From the NCBI GenBank assembly GCA_910588405.1, contig CAJUPT010000029.1:1-38118 (forward strand): 38,118 nt of DNA, written 5' to 3'. A program made the translations under genes and the position numbers. The DNA comes from an uncultured Lachnospiraceae bacterium (GTDB lineage Bacteria > Bacillota > Clostridia > Lachnospirales > Lachnospiraceae). Shown in pieces: positions 23,990 through 32,469 of the stretch; the first letter of the stretch is position 1; the number at the start of each line of letters is the position of its first letter. The notes under the pieces are model-generated. The model was given only the letters and a program-made list of their open reading frames with translations, searched no databases and was not told the origin of the DNA.

Positions 23990-24915
23990 ATGGTAAAGTT
24001 AAATAATGGAATTTATGTGGTATGATTCGATGATGGCTATCAGTTCGGGAAAACGGCAAATATGCTATTTGACAATGGGGTTTATGAGATGGGGAAAATT
24101 GAGCCATCTGTCAAGGAGCATTCCTTGAAATATAAGAGGAAATATTATAAGGTGGGAGAGGGAAGGGCAGCAATCACTGAGGATAAAGTATCTGACGAAA
24201 ACGCAAGGCTTCTGGCAATGGTTGCGGTCGCAAATGAATTAAAGATAGAGGGAGTCCGAAAAGCTGATGTTATATTAGCGGCAGGACTTCCTTTTTCTGA
24301 CTACGGGAGAGAAAAGAAAGCGGTCATTGATTACTATCTCCGAAAACCAGCCTTGAAATATGAGTCTGAAGGGATACATTATGATATTACCATACGTGAA
24401 GTGTACGTTTTTCCCCAATGTTTTGCCGCTATATCGCCGAGCTTATCTAATATGGAGGGCGATTATCTGGTTATTGATATCGGGAGCAAGACAACGGATG
24501 TGCTATACCTGCGTAATGGAATTCCCGTGGAGAGCAAATCCATTACGATAGAGAAGGCCATGGTGAAATGGATGAAACAGGTACAGGGAAATCTGCAAAT
24601 ACAGTTTGGAAAAAGCATCCCTGAAAGTGAGATATTAAAAATGATATTAAAACAGCCTAATTTCCTGCCTAAAGCCTACGCGAATCTGATTTACGACGAT
24701 ATGAGGGAGTTGCTTCATTCTCTTGAATTGGAACTGGAAGAAAGACAATATGACCTACAGTATATAAATTTGATCTATGTGGGGGAGGTGCGAGCGCAAT
24801 GAAAAATTTCTCTGAGGCACGTTCCAATGTCGCTTATGATACGGATATCCATGCGAACGCAAAGGGGTATGAATTTTTGGCTATGCAGCTTCTCCGGAAG
24901 AAAGAGGTGGCTTAA
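23990..24915 (+). pseudogene. parM: parM-like actin ATPase, broken by one nonsense codon and one frameshift
   Basis: ParM forms actin-like filaments that push sister plasmids apart. The gene starts at 23990 after AAGGAGGAGAGAAAT. A TGA at 24023-24025 interrupts YVV-FDDGYQFGKTAN, the phosphate-1 loop; a single G-to-T change from GGA would explain it. Translation could restart at 24062. The second ATPase motif DYLVIDIGSKTTDVLYL is intact. Near 24780 the frame is lost at a G-run: adding one G restores YVGGGASAMKNFSEARSNVA and continues to EVA and a TAA at 24913-24915. The whole restored product is about 309 residues, normal for ParM. The last stop overlaps the next ATG. Confidence 0.8.
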
Positions 24916-25316
24916 TGGCTGATAAGCTGATAGCGACAATCCGCTTTAATACCGAGGGGGTTGAGTCGGACTCATATCGGAAAATACAGGAGAGCAGGGA
25001 AAAGGCCGGATTATCAGTCCCTGAATTTGTGAAGAAAATTCTGTTGGAGCATTTCGAGAATGAGGAAAGAGGTGAGAAAGAACGAAGCGTATTATACGAG
25101 ATCAGGGAAGAATACCAAGAGATGGCACAACGATTGGAAAAAACTGTGAGTCAGAGTATACGGAGACATGATGTCGTACTGCTGGAGGCCATTAACAAGA
25201 TGGGCGGTATAAACCTATTAAAAACAGATATTCTGACAGAAGGACAAATGGATGCCAGGCTTCCAGAAATAAGTGGAAAGGTTCTGGAAGGGGCATTGGA
25301 TTTCTTGAACCAGTGA
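24915..25316 (+). CDS. ParR-like partition adaptor (candidate)
   Basis: The start overlaps the parM stop (TAATG), so the two were translationally coupled. The 133-residue protein begins with ADKLIATIRFNTEGVESDSY and GLSVPEFVKKILLEHFEN, which looks like a ribbon-helix-helix DNA-binding domain, then a charged coiled-coil-like helix (residues about 50-85) and a C-terminal segment ending in LEGALDFLNQ. Position and architecture fit ParR, which binds the centromere and caps ParM filaments. The call rests on context more than on sequence identity. The ORF itself is intact. Confidence 0.6.
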   Translation: MADKLIATIRFNTEGVESDSYRKIQESREKAGLSVPEFVKKILLEHFENEERGEKERSVLYEIREEYQEMAQRLEKTVSQSIRRHDVVLLEAINKMGGINLLKTDILTEGQMDARLPEISGKVLEGALDFLNQ

Positions 25317-25475
25317 CAGTATGGAGTTTTACTGCAAAAATGCGGCAAATTAGGCTGTTAAAATGAGATGGTTTCTGATAAAATATAGATATAGGGAACT
25401 GTGAAGGAGAGGTTGTGTATATCTGTTTCCATACCATTAAAATATACAGAAGGAAACAGAAAGGGGAATGAAGAA

Positions 25476-26279
25476 ATGGACGAAACAGGAAAAGAAATTA
25501 AATGGGAAGAAATAGGGATATCCAATGATTTCCTATTCGGAAAGGTAATGCAAAACCCGAAACTGTGTAAAAAGCTGTTAGAGACAATCTTAGAAATCGA
25601 GATTGAGCGGATTGAATATCCGGAGGGACAGAAAGTTATTAATCTGGAAAAAGACGCTAAAAGCGTGAGGCTGGATATTTTCGTGAAGGATGAGAAGGAG
25701 TCAGTTTACGATATTGAGATGCAGACATGTACAAATCCGGAACTTCCCAAAAGATCGAGGTATTACACGGCGATGCTGGATTTGGATATGCTGGATAAAG
25801 GGGTAAGTTATAAAGAACTGAAACACAGCTTCGTGATATTCATCTGTACATTTGATAGTTTTGATAGAAAGCGTTACCGTTATACATTTGAGAATATGTG
25901 TAAGGAAGAAGAAGGATTGAGTCTGGATGACGGAACAACGAAAATATTTCTGAATGCGTTAGGGACTAAAGGGGATGTAAGTCCTGAATTGAAGGCATTT
26001 CTGGGATATGTAGCCGGAAACAAAAGCGATGATGCATTTGTAAAGGAACTGGACGCAGAAGTAGCAAAAGTAAGGGAAAGCAAAGAATGGAGGCGAGAAT
26101 ACATGACATTGTTAATGAGAGATCGGGAAAATGTTGAGAAGGGAATTGAACAGGGAAAAATTCAGGTTGTTTTGACGATGTTGCAGGAAGGCTTTAGTAA
26201 AGAAGTTATATCTAAAGCCACCGGATTCTCTAATGTGGAGATTGATATGATTCAAAATAATGGTTTTCTACAGGTATGA
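25476..26279 (+). CDS. Rpn-family PD-(D/E)XK nuclease/transposase
   Basis: The start at 25476 follows GGGGAATGAAGAA; the open frame from 25401 lacks a site. The 267-residue protein has the Rpn/PDDEXK_2 pattern: ISNDFLFGKVMQNPKLCKKL, a catalytic core VRLDIFVKDEKESVYDIEMQ where Asp and Glu-x-Gln are the metal-binding set (Gln in place of the usual Lys, common in this family), and SRYYTAMLDLDMLDKG. The C-terminal IEQGKIQVVLTMLQEGFSKE segment is the usual helical tail. Rpn proteins promote RecA-independent recombination and have been linked to phage defence. A 113-bp partial duplicate lies directly downstream. Confidence 0.9.
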   Translation: MDETGKEIKWEEIGISNDFLFGKVMQNPKLCKKLLETILEIEIERIEYPEGQKVINLEKDAKSVRLDIFVKDEKESVYDIEMQTCTNPELPKRSRYYTAMLDLDMLDKGVSYKELKHSFVIFICTFDSFDRKRYRYTFENMCKEEEGLSLDDGTTKIFLNALGTKGDVSPELKAFLGYVAGNKSDDAFVKELDAEVAKVRESKEWRREYMTLLMRDRENVEKGIEQGKIQVVLTMLQEGFSKEVISKATGFSNVEIDMIQNNGFLQV

Positions 26280-26299
26280 TGATGAGATGAAAGTCCCAG

Positions 26300-26415
26300 A
26301 CTAAAAGTATTCCTGGGCTATGCGGCCGGAAACAAAAGCGATGACGCATTCGTAAAGGAACTGAACGCAGAAATAGCAAAAGTAAGGGAAAGCAAAGAAT
26401 GGAGGCGGGAATATA
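26300..26415 (+). pseudogene. Partial duplicate of the Rpn gene
   Basis: Bases 26300-26413 are a diverged copy of 25989-26102, reading LKVFLGYAAGNKSDDAFVKE and ELNAEIAKVRESKEWRREY against VAGNKSDD... and ELDAEVAK... in the complete gene. Third-position changes are common, so it is an old second Rpn gene and not a fresh duplication. Its frame runs directly on into the integrase remnant. Confidence 0.8.
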
Positions 26416-27220
26416 GGTATAAAGAAAATACGATTAAAAAGGTCAACAATATATTGCATAATATGTTTGGGTTTGCGGTGAGAAATGATTTGATTTAAAA
26501 AAATCCCTGTGATGGGGCTCAAATACCTAAAACGGATGTAAAGGAGAGACGGGTACTTACTAAAGAGGAACAGGATTGTTTTCTGAATTTTATAAAAAAG
26601 ATGCTCATTATTCACGCTATTATGCGCTGTTTATGGTGGGATTTGGGACTGGGCTGCGCATAGGAGAACTATTGGCTCTTACGTGGGATGATATTGATTA
26701 TAGTAATAAGGTGATTCATATCAGAAAAACTATAGTTTATCTGCCCATGGATGGAGGGATGAAATTTAAGGTGCAGACACCCAAAACCCGGAAAAGCGTC
26801 AGAGATATACCACTTTTGGAGAATATAGAAAAGATATTGAGAAGGCAATTTATGGGACAGAAAAAGAAGATCATGAGGATGGGCGATAGATGGACTCCGC
26901 TGGAAGAAGAAGGGTTTAGCAATCTCATATTTACGACAGAGTATGGAACGCCAATAGACAGAAACATGATCACCAGGACACTTCATCAGATCATTAATAA
27001 GATGAATCAGAGTGGAATATCAATCGAACAGTTTTCGCCCCATGCGATGCGTCATAGTTTTGCGACCAGATGTTTTGAACGTGGGGTACCGGCAAAGGTA
27101 GTTCAGGAGGTGCTTGGATACTCATCATTGAATATGACTATGGACTTATATACCCATGTGATTAACGATACAAAACAGAATGAGATGGAAAAAATAAATT
27201 GTATTTTCAAGGCGGAGTAG
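26416..27220 (+). pseudogene. Tyrosine recombinase (integrase), broken
   Basis: In one frame KENTIKKVNNILHNMFGFAV, RNDLI, a TAA at 26496-26498, then KNPCDGAQIPKTDVKERRVL and TKEEQDCF show the end of a core-binding domain; the first arm-binding domain is missing. Near 26575-26600 the frame shifts by one base and continues SRYYALFMVGFGTGLRIGEL to the stop at 27220. The catalytic domain is otherwise complete: Arg in GTGLRIGE, HAMRHSFATR (His and Arg), and the nucleophile Tyr in DLYTHV. With N-terminus lost, a stop and a frameshift, it is not expected to work, although the catalytic half could be made from the TTG at 26576. Confidence 0.85.
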
Positions 27221-27246
27221 ACAGCAAGCAGTCTGCTCCGTTTTAT
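27212..27246 (+). terminator. Rho-independent terminator of the integrase gene
   Basis: CGGAG-T-AGAC pairs with GTCT-G-CTCCG around AGCAAGCA, followed by TTTT. The integrase stop codon lies in the left arm. Confidence 0.75.
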
Positions 27247-27352
27247 ATTTGACACCAATTTAGAGGAAATCAGACGGAAAAGGATGGAAAATTTCTGCTG
27301 AAAAAGCTGTATCATGAATAAAGACAGCACAGCATAAAGCACTGGAATTTAA

Positions 27353-27411
27353 CTTTCATAACCAGATGGCAAGGGGAGAGAGAGAAAAAAATGAATTGTA
27401 AGAATTGGCGG
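27353..27411 (+). repeat. Right direct repeat (candidate attR)
   Basis: It matches 23823-23881 in 58 of 59 bases. It lies 133 bases after the integrase stop. The DNA at 27412-27499 holds no gene that I can see. Confidence 0.8.
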
Positions 27412-27499
27412 AAATGAGAAAAGCTATGCCTATGATTATTTCTCCACACATTTTTCACAGATTCCCCAAACAATCAACACAATTAGCTGGTAACATATG

Positions 27500-27623
27500 G
27501 ACAGAGGAGTTGCGGAACTCAAACAGCAACGGATCGCACAAGCTCCGGGAGGATTTACAGACACTTCAGTGGCTGGAAATTCTCCCGGTACAGGGGGCTT
27601 GATAGAGGAGCTGCGGAACTCAA
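27500..27623 (+). promoter_or_regulatory. Recurrent leader element, copy D (longest form, upstream of VTC polymerase)
   Basis: It is bracketed by AGAGGAGTTGCGGAACTCAAA-type repeats (about 27502 and 27604; one base differs), each able to form GAGTT-GCGG-AACTC. Between them lie CAGCAACGGA and a long hairpin: CCGGGAGGATTT (27545-27556) with AAATTCTCCCGG (27577-27588), capped by CACT-TC-AGTG, with CAAGCTCC and GGGGCTTG extending the base. The second GCGG hairpin ends about 25 bases before the VTC start. Copies B and C look like this element with the central hairpin shortened. Confidence 0.7.
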
Positions 27624-27646
27624 AATTAAGAAAGGAAACCAGTCAA

Positions 27647-28318
27647 ATGCATTTTCGTCATGAATGGAAGTTTGAGATCAGCGAGTCGGATCTGTATGCC
27701 CTGCGGCAGCGGCTTCGGGCTGTGGCCAGGCCGGATTCCCATGCGGTGAACGGGAAATACCGGATTCGCAGCCTGTATTTTGATAACCTGTCGGATCAGG
27801 CGCTGCGGGAAAAGCTGGATGGGGTAAACAGGAGGGAGAAATACCGCATCCGTTATTATAATGAAGATATCTCTGTGATCCATTTAGAGAAAAAGAGCAA
27901 GGTAAACGGCCTGTGTCAGAAACAATCCGCTTGCCTGTCTGTTGAGGAAGCTCAGTGGATTGCGGACGGGAGAGTTGGATGGATGGCGGACTGCGGCCGG
28001 GAGCTGGTGACAGAGTTTTACAGCAAGATGTGTGCCCAGGGACTGCGGGCGAAAGTAATTGTGGACTATACCAGGGAGCCCTTTGTTTATGGGCCGGGAA
28101 ATGTGCGTGTAACGCTGGATTATCAGATCAGAACCGGGACGGCTTGTCGGAATTTTCTGAATCCTGGCTGTGTGACGATTCCGGCAGGTGAGGAGACAGC
28201 CGTTTTGGAGGTAAAGTGGGATGGGTTTCTGCCGTCTGTGATTCAGGATATTATACAGCTTCCCGGATGCCGGGCAGGCTCTTTTTCAAAGTATGCCAGG
28301 TGCAGAATGTATGGATAG
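27647..28318 (+). CDS. VTC-domain polyphosphate polymerase
   Basis: The start at 27647 follows AAGAAAGGAAACC; the frame open from 27497 is the leader element. The 223-residue protein is a complete VTC catalytic tunnel domain, the family that makes polyphosphate from ATP in yeast vacuoles. Basic tunnel residues are seen in RHEWKFEIS, KYRIRSLYFD, REKYRIRYYN and HLEKKSK, with the acidic metal-binding Glu in LEVKWDGFLP. Bacterial members lie beside DUF4956 and CotH genes, as here (28481 and 29339). Whether the product is polyphosphate or another phosphoryl transfer is not established for such bacterial clusters. Confidence 0.93.
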   Translation: MHFRHEWKFEISESDLYALRQRLRAVARPDSHAVNGKYRIRSLYFDNLSDQALREKLDGVNRREKYRIRYYNEDISVIHLEKKSKVNGLCQKQSACLSVEEAQWIADGRVGWMADCGRELVTEFYSKMCAQGLRAKVIVDYTREPFVYGPGNVRVTLDYQIRTGTACRNFLNPGCVTIPAGEETAVLEVKWDGFLPSVIQDIIQLPGCRAGSFSKYARCRMYG

Positions 28319-28480
28319 CAGGGAACGTAAAAGCCGCGCAGCAGCCGGACGGGGTATGAAATGTCTTGCTGGCTGTGAGGGCCAGGCAGCGTACGGTATA
28401 GTTTTGCAAGCGGGATGAAAGCGGAACGCGGCAGATTGAGAAATACGAAAAACAAGGTCTTGGTGAAGGAGAACAAAAAT

Positions 28481-29152
28481 ATGACATTTAACGATATTTT
28501 CAAATCAAGTTTCCTGGAAAATATGACAGGCGTCAGCGTGGTTGATATGGCTGTGGCGCTGATTCTGGCCTTTGGCCTGGGGATGTTTATTTTTCTTGTG
28601 TATAAGAAAACATTTTCCGGTGTGATGTATTCCTCCGGGTTTGGCGTGACGCTGGTGGCGCTGACGATGATCACCACACTGGTGATTCTGGCGGTTACTT
28701 CCAATGTGGTGCTGTCTCTCGGCATGGTGGGCGCATTGTCCATCGTCCGGTTTCGCACGGCGATTAAGGAGCCGCTTGACATCGCCTTTTTGTTCTGGGC
28801 CATTGCGGCTGGGATTGTGCTGGCGGCAGGGCTGATTGTGCTGGCCGTGGTGGGAAGCGGCATGATTGGGCTGATGCTGCTGGTGATGGCAAATAAAAAA
28901 CCTTATCTGAACCCTTATATCGTAGTGCTGCGCTGCCAGAACCATGACAGTGAGCAGCAGGCGGTTGGCTTTTTGCGAAAGCAGGTACAGCGATGTGTGG
29001 TCAAAAGCAAATGTGCCGAGATGGATTCGATTGAACTGAATATGGAAATCCGGATGAAGGGAGACGATACGGATTTTATCAATACATTGGCGGAACTGCC
29101 GGGGGTGAGCAGCGCCGTGCTGGTCAGCTATAATGGCGAATATATGGGATAA
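28481..29152 (+). CDS. DUF4956 membrane protein
   Basis: The start at 28481 follows AAGGAGAACAAAAAT. The 223-residue protein has a short N-terminal helix (MTFNDIFKSSFLENM), four membrane segments between about 18 and 145 (including VALTMITTLVILAVTSNVVL and IAAGIVLAAGLIVLAV), with the conserved loop GMVGALSIVRFRTAIKEPLD between them, and a cytoplasmic C-terminal domain of about 75 residues. DUF4956 regularly accompanies VTC polymerases, so a membrane anchor or polyphosphate exit role is plausible but not shown. The gap to the VTC gene is 162 bases and to the CotH gene 186. Confidence 0.9.
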   Translation: MTFNDIFKSSFLENMTGVSVVDMAVALILAFGLGMFIFLVYKKTFSGVMYSSGFGVTLVALTMITTLVILAVTSNVVLSLGMVGALSIVRFRTAIKEPLDIAFLFWAIAAGIVLAAGLIVLAVVGSGMIGLMLLVMANKKPYLNPYIVVLRCQNHDSEQQAVGFLRKQVQRCVVKSKCAEMDSIELNMEIRMKGDDTDFINTLAELPGVSSAVLVSYNGEYMG

Positions 29153-29338
29153 GGACAGTATTATATATGGTTTTCAATGTGTTTTGTGTGCTGTCAGGAA
29201 ACAGGAGATTTTCTTGAAAATGAGCGGGATAGCACACGAAGCAGGCAACGGTTTAAGCAGATAAAGTATGTGTCGTGGATGAGTAGGAATACTGCGGCAG
29301 AATGGAACCATAAAATTTCAGTTTTGGAAAGGATGAAT

Positions 29339-31255
29339 ATGTCAACCCATAAATATATTGATAAAATCTGCTGGGCGGCTATGGCTGCCTGCCTTTTGCT
29401 GACCGTTCTGCTCAGCAGGGTTAAAGCTGCGGGAGGTTTTAGCAGCGGGCGGATGATGGGATATGAAAACAGGCTGTTTGACACCGGATCGGTGCATGCC
29501 ATCGATATTGTGATGGAAGACTGGGACGGATTTATCGATACCTGTGAGAATGAGGAATATGTCCCCTGCACTGTCGTGGTTGATGGGGAGGTTTATAAGA
29601 ATGTGGGAATCCGGGCCAAAGGAAACACGTCCCTGCGCAATGTGTCCGCCATGGGCAGCAGCAGGTACAGCTTTAAAATCGAATTTGACCAGTACGAACA
29701 GGGGAAAAGCTATTATGGGCTGGATAAGCTGAGCCTGAATAATCTGATTCAGGACAATACTTATATGAAGGATTATCTTTCCTACCGAATGATGGCTGCG
29801 GCAGGGGCGGCGGCGCCGCTGTACAGCTATGCGTTCATTACGGTGAACGGAGAGGACTGGGGGCTGTATCTGGCGGTAGAGGGCGTGGAAGAAAGCTTCC
29901 TGAAAAGAAATTACGGCAGCCAGTATGGGGAGCTGTATAAGCCGGACAGCATGGATATGGGCGGAGGCCCCGGTAATGGACGGGAGTTTGACTTCGAGCG
30001 GTTCCGAGAGGAAATGCCGGATATGGAGGAAGGTGGAGGGACAAAGCCACCGGAGATGCCGAATATGGCGGAAAGTAGAGGAACAAAGCAGCCGGAGATG
30101 CCAGAAATGGCAGAAAGCGGAGGTGCAGAATCATCAAGTGTGTCTGATAATGGAATAGCGAAAACACCGGGAAACGGGTTTGGCGGCGGTTTTAATGGCG
30201 GTATGGGCAGCGATGACGTGAAGTTGATCTACACGGATGACAGTTATGGCAGTTATGCCAATATCTTCGGCAATGCAAAAACCGATATCACAGATGCAGA
30301 CCGTGACCGCCTGATTGCCTCTTTGCGGCGGCTGAATGCCGGTGAGGATATCGACGGTACGGTGGATACGGAGAAAGTGATCCGATATTTTATAGCTCAT
30401 AACTTTGTCTGCAATTTTGACAGCTATACCGGCGCCATGATCCACAACTATTATCTCTATGAAAAGGACGGACAGCTGTCTATGATTCCGTGGGATTATA
30501 ACCTGGCCTTCGGAGGCTTCCAGGCGTCGGAGGATGCCACGGAAATGGTGAATTTCCCGGTTGACGACCCGGTATCCGGCGGTGATACGGCGTCCCGCCC
30601 CATGCTGGCCTGGATTTTCGATCATGAGGAATATACGGAATTGTATCATCAGTGCTTTGGGGAATTTATCAGTGAATATTTTGACAGCGGGTGTTTTGAT
30701 AAGGAAATTGATAAAACCGTTGAGCTGATCTTACCTTATGTGGAAAAAGACCCGACGAAGTTCTGTACCCTTGAGGAATTTGAAGCGGGGAGCGCAGCGC
30801 TGAAAGCTTTTTGCCTGCTGCGGGCGGAAAGTGTGAAAGGACAGCTTGGCGGAGCGATTCCCTCAACTGCGGAAGGCCAGCGGCAGGATGCATCCGCTCT
30901 GGTATCTGCCGGTGACTTGTCCATTGCGGATATGGGGACGATGGATATGGGGGATATGGGAGATATGGGAGGCGGATTTGGGAATCATCTTGAGCAAAGA
31001 GATTTTGAAAAAGGAGCTTTTGATTCCGACACCAAGGGTTCCGGAGAACATGGCTTTTCAGATGGATCACGTAAAGAACCCTATTTTCTGGAAGGGGTAT
31101 CCGGAGAGCAGAACATTCCTGACAGGGACTTTGGAGAGTGGGGTGCTCTTGACAAGAGTTTCGGAGAACAGGGTGTTCCGGATGGAGCGCCTGGAGAGCA
31201 AGGTTTTCAGAACGGAGCCCCTGAGGAAATGGATTCCTTCAACGGAGCCCCGTAA
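29339..31255 (+). CDS. CotH kinase-family secreted protein with repetitive tail
   Basis: Of two ATGs (29333, 29339) the second is better spaced from GGAAAGG. After a short basic N-terminus there is one membrane or signal segment (about 9-29). The CotH domain follows: NVGIRAKGNTSLRNVSAMGS, KLSLNNLIQDNTYMKDYLSY, NGEDWGLYLAVEGVEESFLK, and the metal/nucleotide region MIHNYYLYEKDGQLSMIPWD with YNLAFGGF. CotH kinases phosphorylate spore coat proteins. Two low-complexity parts stand out: a Pro/Glu/Met repeat with MPxMAES units in the middle, and a C-terminal run of GEQG/GAP-type units. It completes the VTC-DUF4956-CotH cluster. The total of 638 residues is in the family range. Confidence 0.92.
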   Translation: MSTHKYIDKICWAAMAACLLLTVLLSRVKAAGGFSSGRMMGYENRLFDTGSVHAIDIVMEDWDGFIDTCENEEYVPCTVVVDGEVYKNVGIRAKGNTSLRNVSAMGSSRYSFKIEFDQYEQGKSYYGLDKLSLNNLIQDNTYMKDYLSYRMMAAAGAAAPLYSYAFITVNGEDWGLYLAVEGVEESFLKRNYGSQYGELYKPDSMDMGGGPGNGREFDFERFREEMPDMEEGGGTKPPEMPNMAESRGTKQPEMPEMAESGGAESSSVSDNGIAKTPGNGFGGGFNGGMGSDDVKLIYTDDSYGSYANIFGNAKTDITDADRDRLIASLRRLNAGEDIDGTVDTEKVIRYFIAHNFVCNFDSYTGAMIHNYYLYEKDGQLSMIPWDYNLAFGGFQASEDATEMVNFPVDDPVSGGDTASRPMLAWIFDHEEYTELYHQCFGEFISEYFDSGCFDKEIDKTVELILPYVEKDPTKFCTLEEFEAGSAALKAFCLLRAESVKGQLGGAIPSTAEGQRQDASALVSAGDLSIADMGTMDMGDMGDMGGGFGNHLEQRDFEKGAFDSDTKGSGEHGFSDGSRKEPYFLEGVSGEQNIPDRDFGEWGALDKSFGEQGVPDGAPGEQGFQNGAPEEMDSFNGAP

Positions 31256-31295
31256 GCCGTAACCGCAGGATAACTGCAAAACTAGTTTCCTCGTT

Positions 31296-32312
31296 TCAGG
31301 AGGCATTCCCCTCCTCCTGAACCAGCTGCTCCAATGAACGGAAGGTATATCCCATTTCCTCCCATTTGGTCAGCAGCTCATCCAAAATTTCTCCGTTGGT
31401 TTTGGAGGTGCTGTGGAGCAGGACGATGGCGCCGGGGTGGATGCGGTTCAGCAGCTTGTTAAAGGCTTCCTCTTTGGTGGGCTGTTTGTCTTCATACCAG
31501 TCCACATAGGCCAGGCTCCAGAAAAAGGTTTTGTACCCCAGCTTTTTGGCCATCGTCAGGTTGGTTTCGCTGTATTTCCCCTGGGGCGGACGGTAAAATT
31601 TTGACATCGGCTGCCCCGTGGTCTGCTGGCAGAGGGCTTCCAGGTCGTTTAATTCCTTGGAAAATGCTTCTTCCGTGGAAATCTGGGACATGTTCGGGTG
31701 GTGGTATGTATGGTTGCCGATGGTATGGCCTTCCTCCACCATCCGCTTTACCAGATCCGGGGAGGTGGTTATGTAGTTGCCCACCAGGAAAAAGGTGGCG
31801 GGCGCATTGTGTTTTTTCAGTGCATCCAGGATGGCAGGTGTATTTCCGTTTTCGTAGCCGGCGTCAAAGGTGAGGTAGATCACCTTTTCGCCGGCTTCGT
31901 CGATGTAGTAGGCGTCGTAGGCTTTCAGCGCTTCTGCCGTGGTATTGGCTACCGGGGGCTTTCCGTTTTCCGGGAAGCTTAAGCCCCAGTTGGATTCTGC
32001 CGTGGAGGAAGCCTGAATCACGGCTGTGGAGTTGACCGTGCGGATTTTCTGGTGATGGGAAAATTTTCCTGCCCCTGCGCCCAGGAAAAAGGCAAAGGTC
32101 AAAAAGAGGACACTTTTTATCAGCTTTTGATTATGAAGTATCTGGGGAAAGGCGCCATCGGTACATTTGACCGGATTGAGAGAGATCCGGCGGAACACGC
32201 TGGAGCCGCTCTTTGCCGCTTCTTTTGATTGCGAATGATCCGGCATACTAGGCCGGCGACGCGTTTTGTCAGATCTGGATAGATGAAAATGCTTGAAAAC
32301 AGGCTGTTTCAT
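31296..32312 (-). CDS. Polysaccharide deacetylase (NodB/PdaA-like)
   Basis: The ATG at 32312 has a weak GGCGGTG site; a TTG at 32324 is the alternative. The protein of 338 residues has a basic cytoplasmic N-terminus of about 60 residues, one membrane anchor (LIKSVLFLTFAFFLGAGAG), and an outer NodB domain with the catalytic motifs TFDAGYENGNTP, HTIGNHTYHHPNMSQ, RPPQGKYS, WSLAYVDW and IVLLHSTS. This set matches the PdaA group, which deacetylates muramic acid on the way to spore cortex muramic-delta-lactam. The sporulation context (Csp protease, SpoVA) supports that role, but other peptidoglycan targets are possible. Confidence 0.9.
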   Translation of the reverse strand: MKQPVFKHFHLSRSDKTRRRPSMPDHSQSKEAAKSGSSVFRRISLNPVKCTDGAFPQILHNQKLIKSVLFLTFAFFLGAGAGKFSHHQKIRTVNSTAVIQASSTAESNWGLSFPENGKPPVANTTAEALKAYDAYYIDEAGEKVIYLTFDAGYENGNTPAILDALKKHNAPATFFLVGNYITTSPDLVKRMVEEGHTIGNHTYHHPNMSQISTEEAFSKELNDLEALCQQTTGQPMSKFYRPPQGKYSETNLTMAKKLGYKTFFWSLAYVDWYEDKQPTKEEAFNKLLNRIHPGAIVLLHSTSKTNGEILDELLTKWEEMGYTFRSLEQLVQEEGNAS

Positions 32313-32469
32313 AGACACCGCCAATGATTTGTTATCATATTATATTGGGGGAGAAGGCCGTTCATGACTGCGGGGCAAGCCCGGAAATGAATTTCTGAAT
32401 CGGCTGGATAAATCATTGGGCTTTTGCATAGATTGCGTTAAAGGCTTCCTAAATTGCAGGAGTATTTTC

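Larger units (their letters stand above)
23823..27411 (+). mobile_element. Decayed 3.6-kb integrated element with ParMR, Rpn nuclease and tyrosine integrase
   Basis: The bounds are two copies of a 59-bp direct repeat that differ at one base. The DNA inside is visibly more AT-rich than its flanks. It contains iteron-like TTTTGACACC sites at both ends, a broken parM, a parR-like gene, an Rpn nuclease, a partial Rpn duplicate and a broken tyrosine-recombinase gene next to the right end, which is the usual position for an integrase. No replication, mobilisation or conjugation gene remains, so this is a shrunken plasmid-like or ICE-like element. Integration was into the promoter region of the DUF1836 gene. 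Confidence 0.75.

Noticed and set aside
27497..27646. N-terminal extension of the VTC polymerase
   Set aside because: It is the leader element read as protein; the VTC domain begins directly at the ATG at 27647.
29177..29338. N-terminal extension of the CotH protein
   Set aside because: The extension has no ribosome site and would place 50 polar residues before the signal segment.
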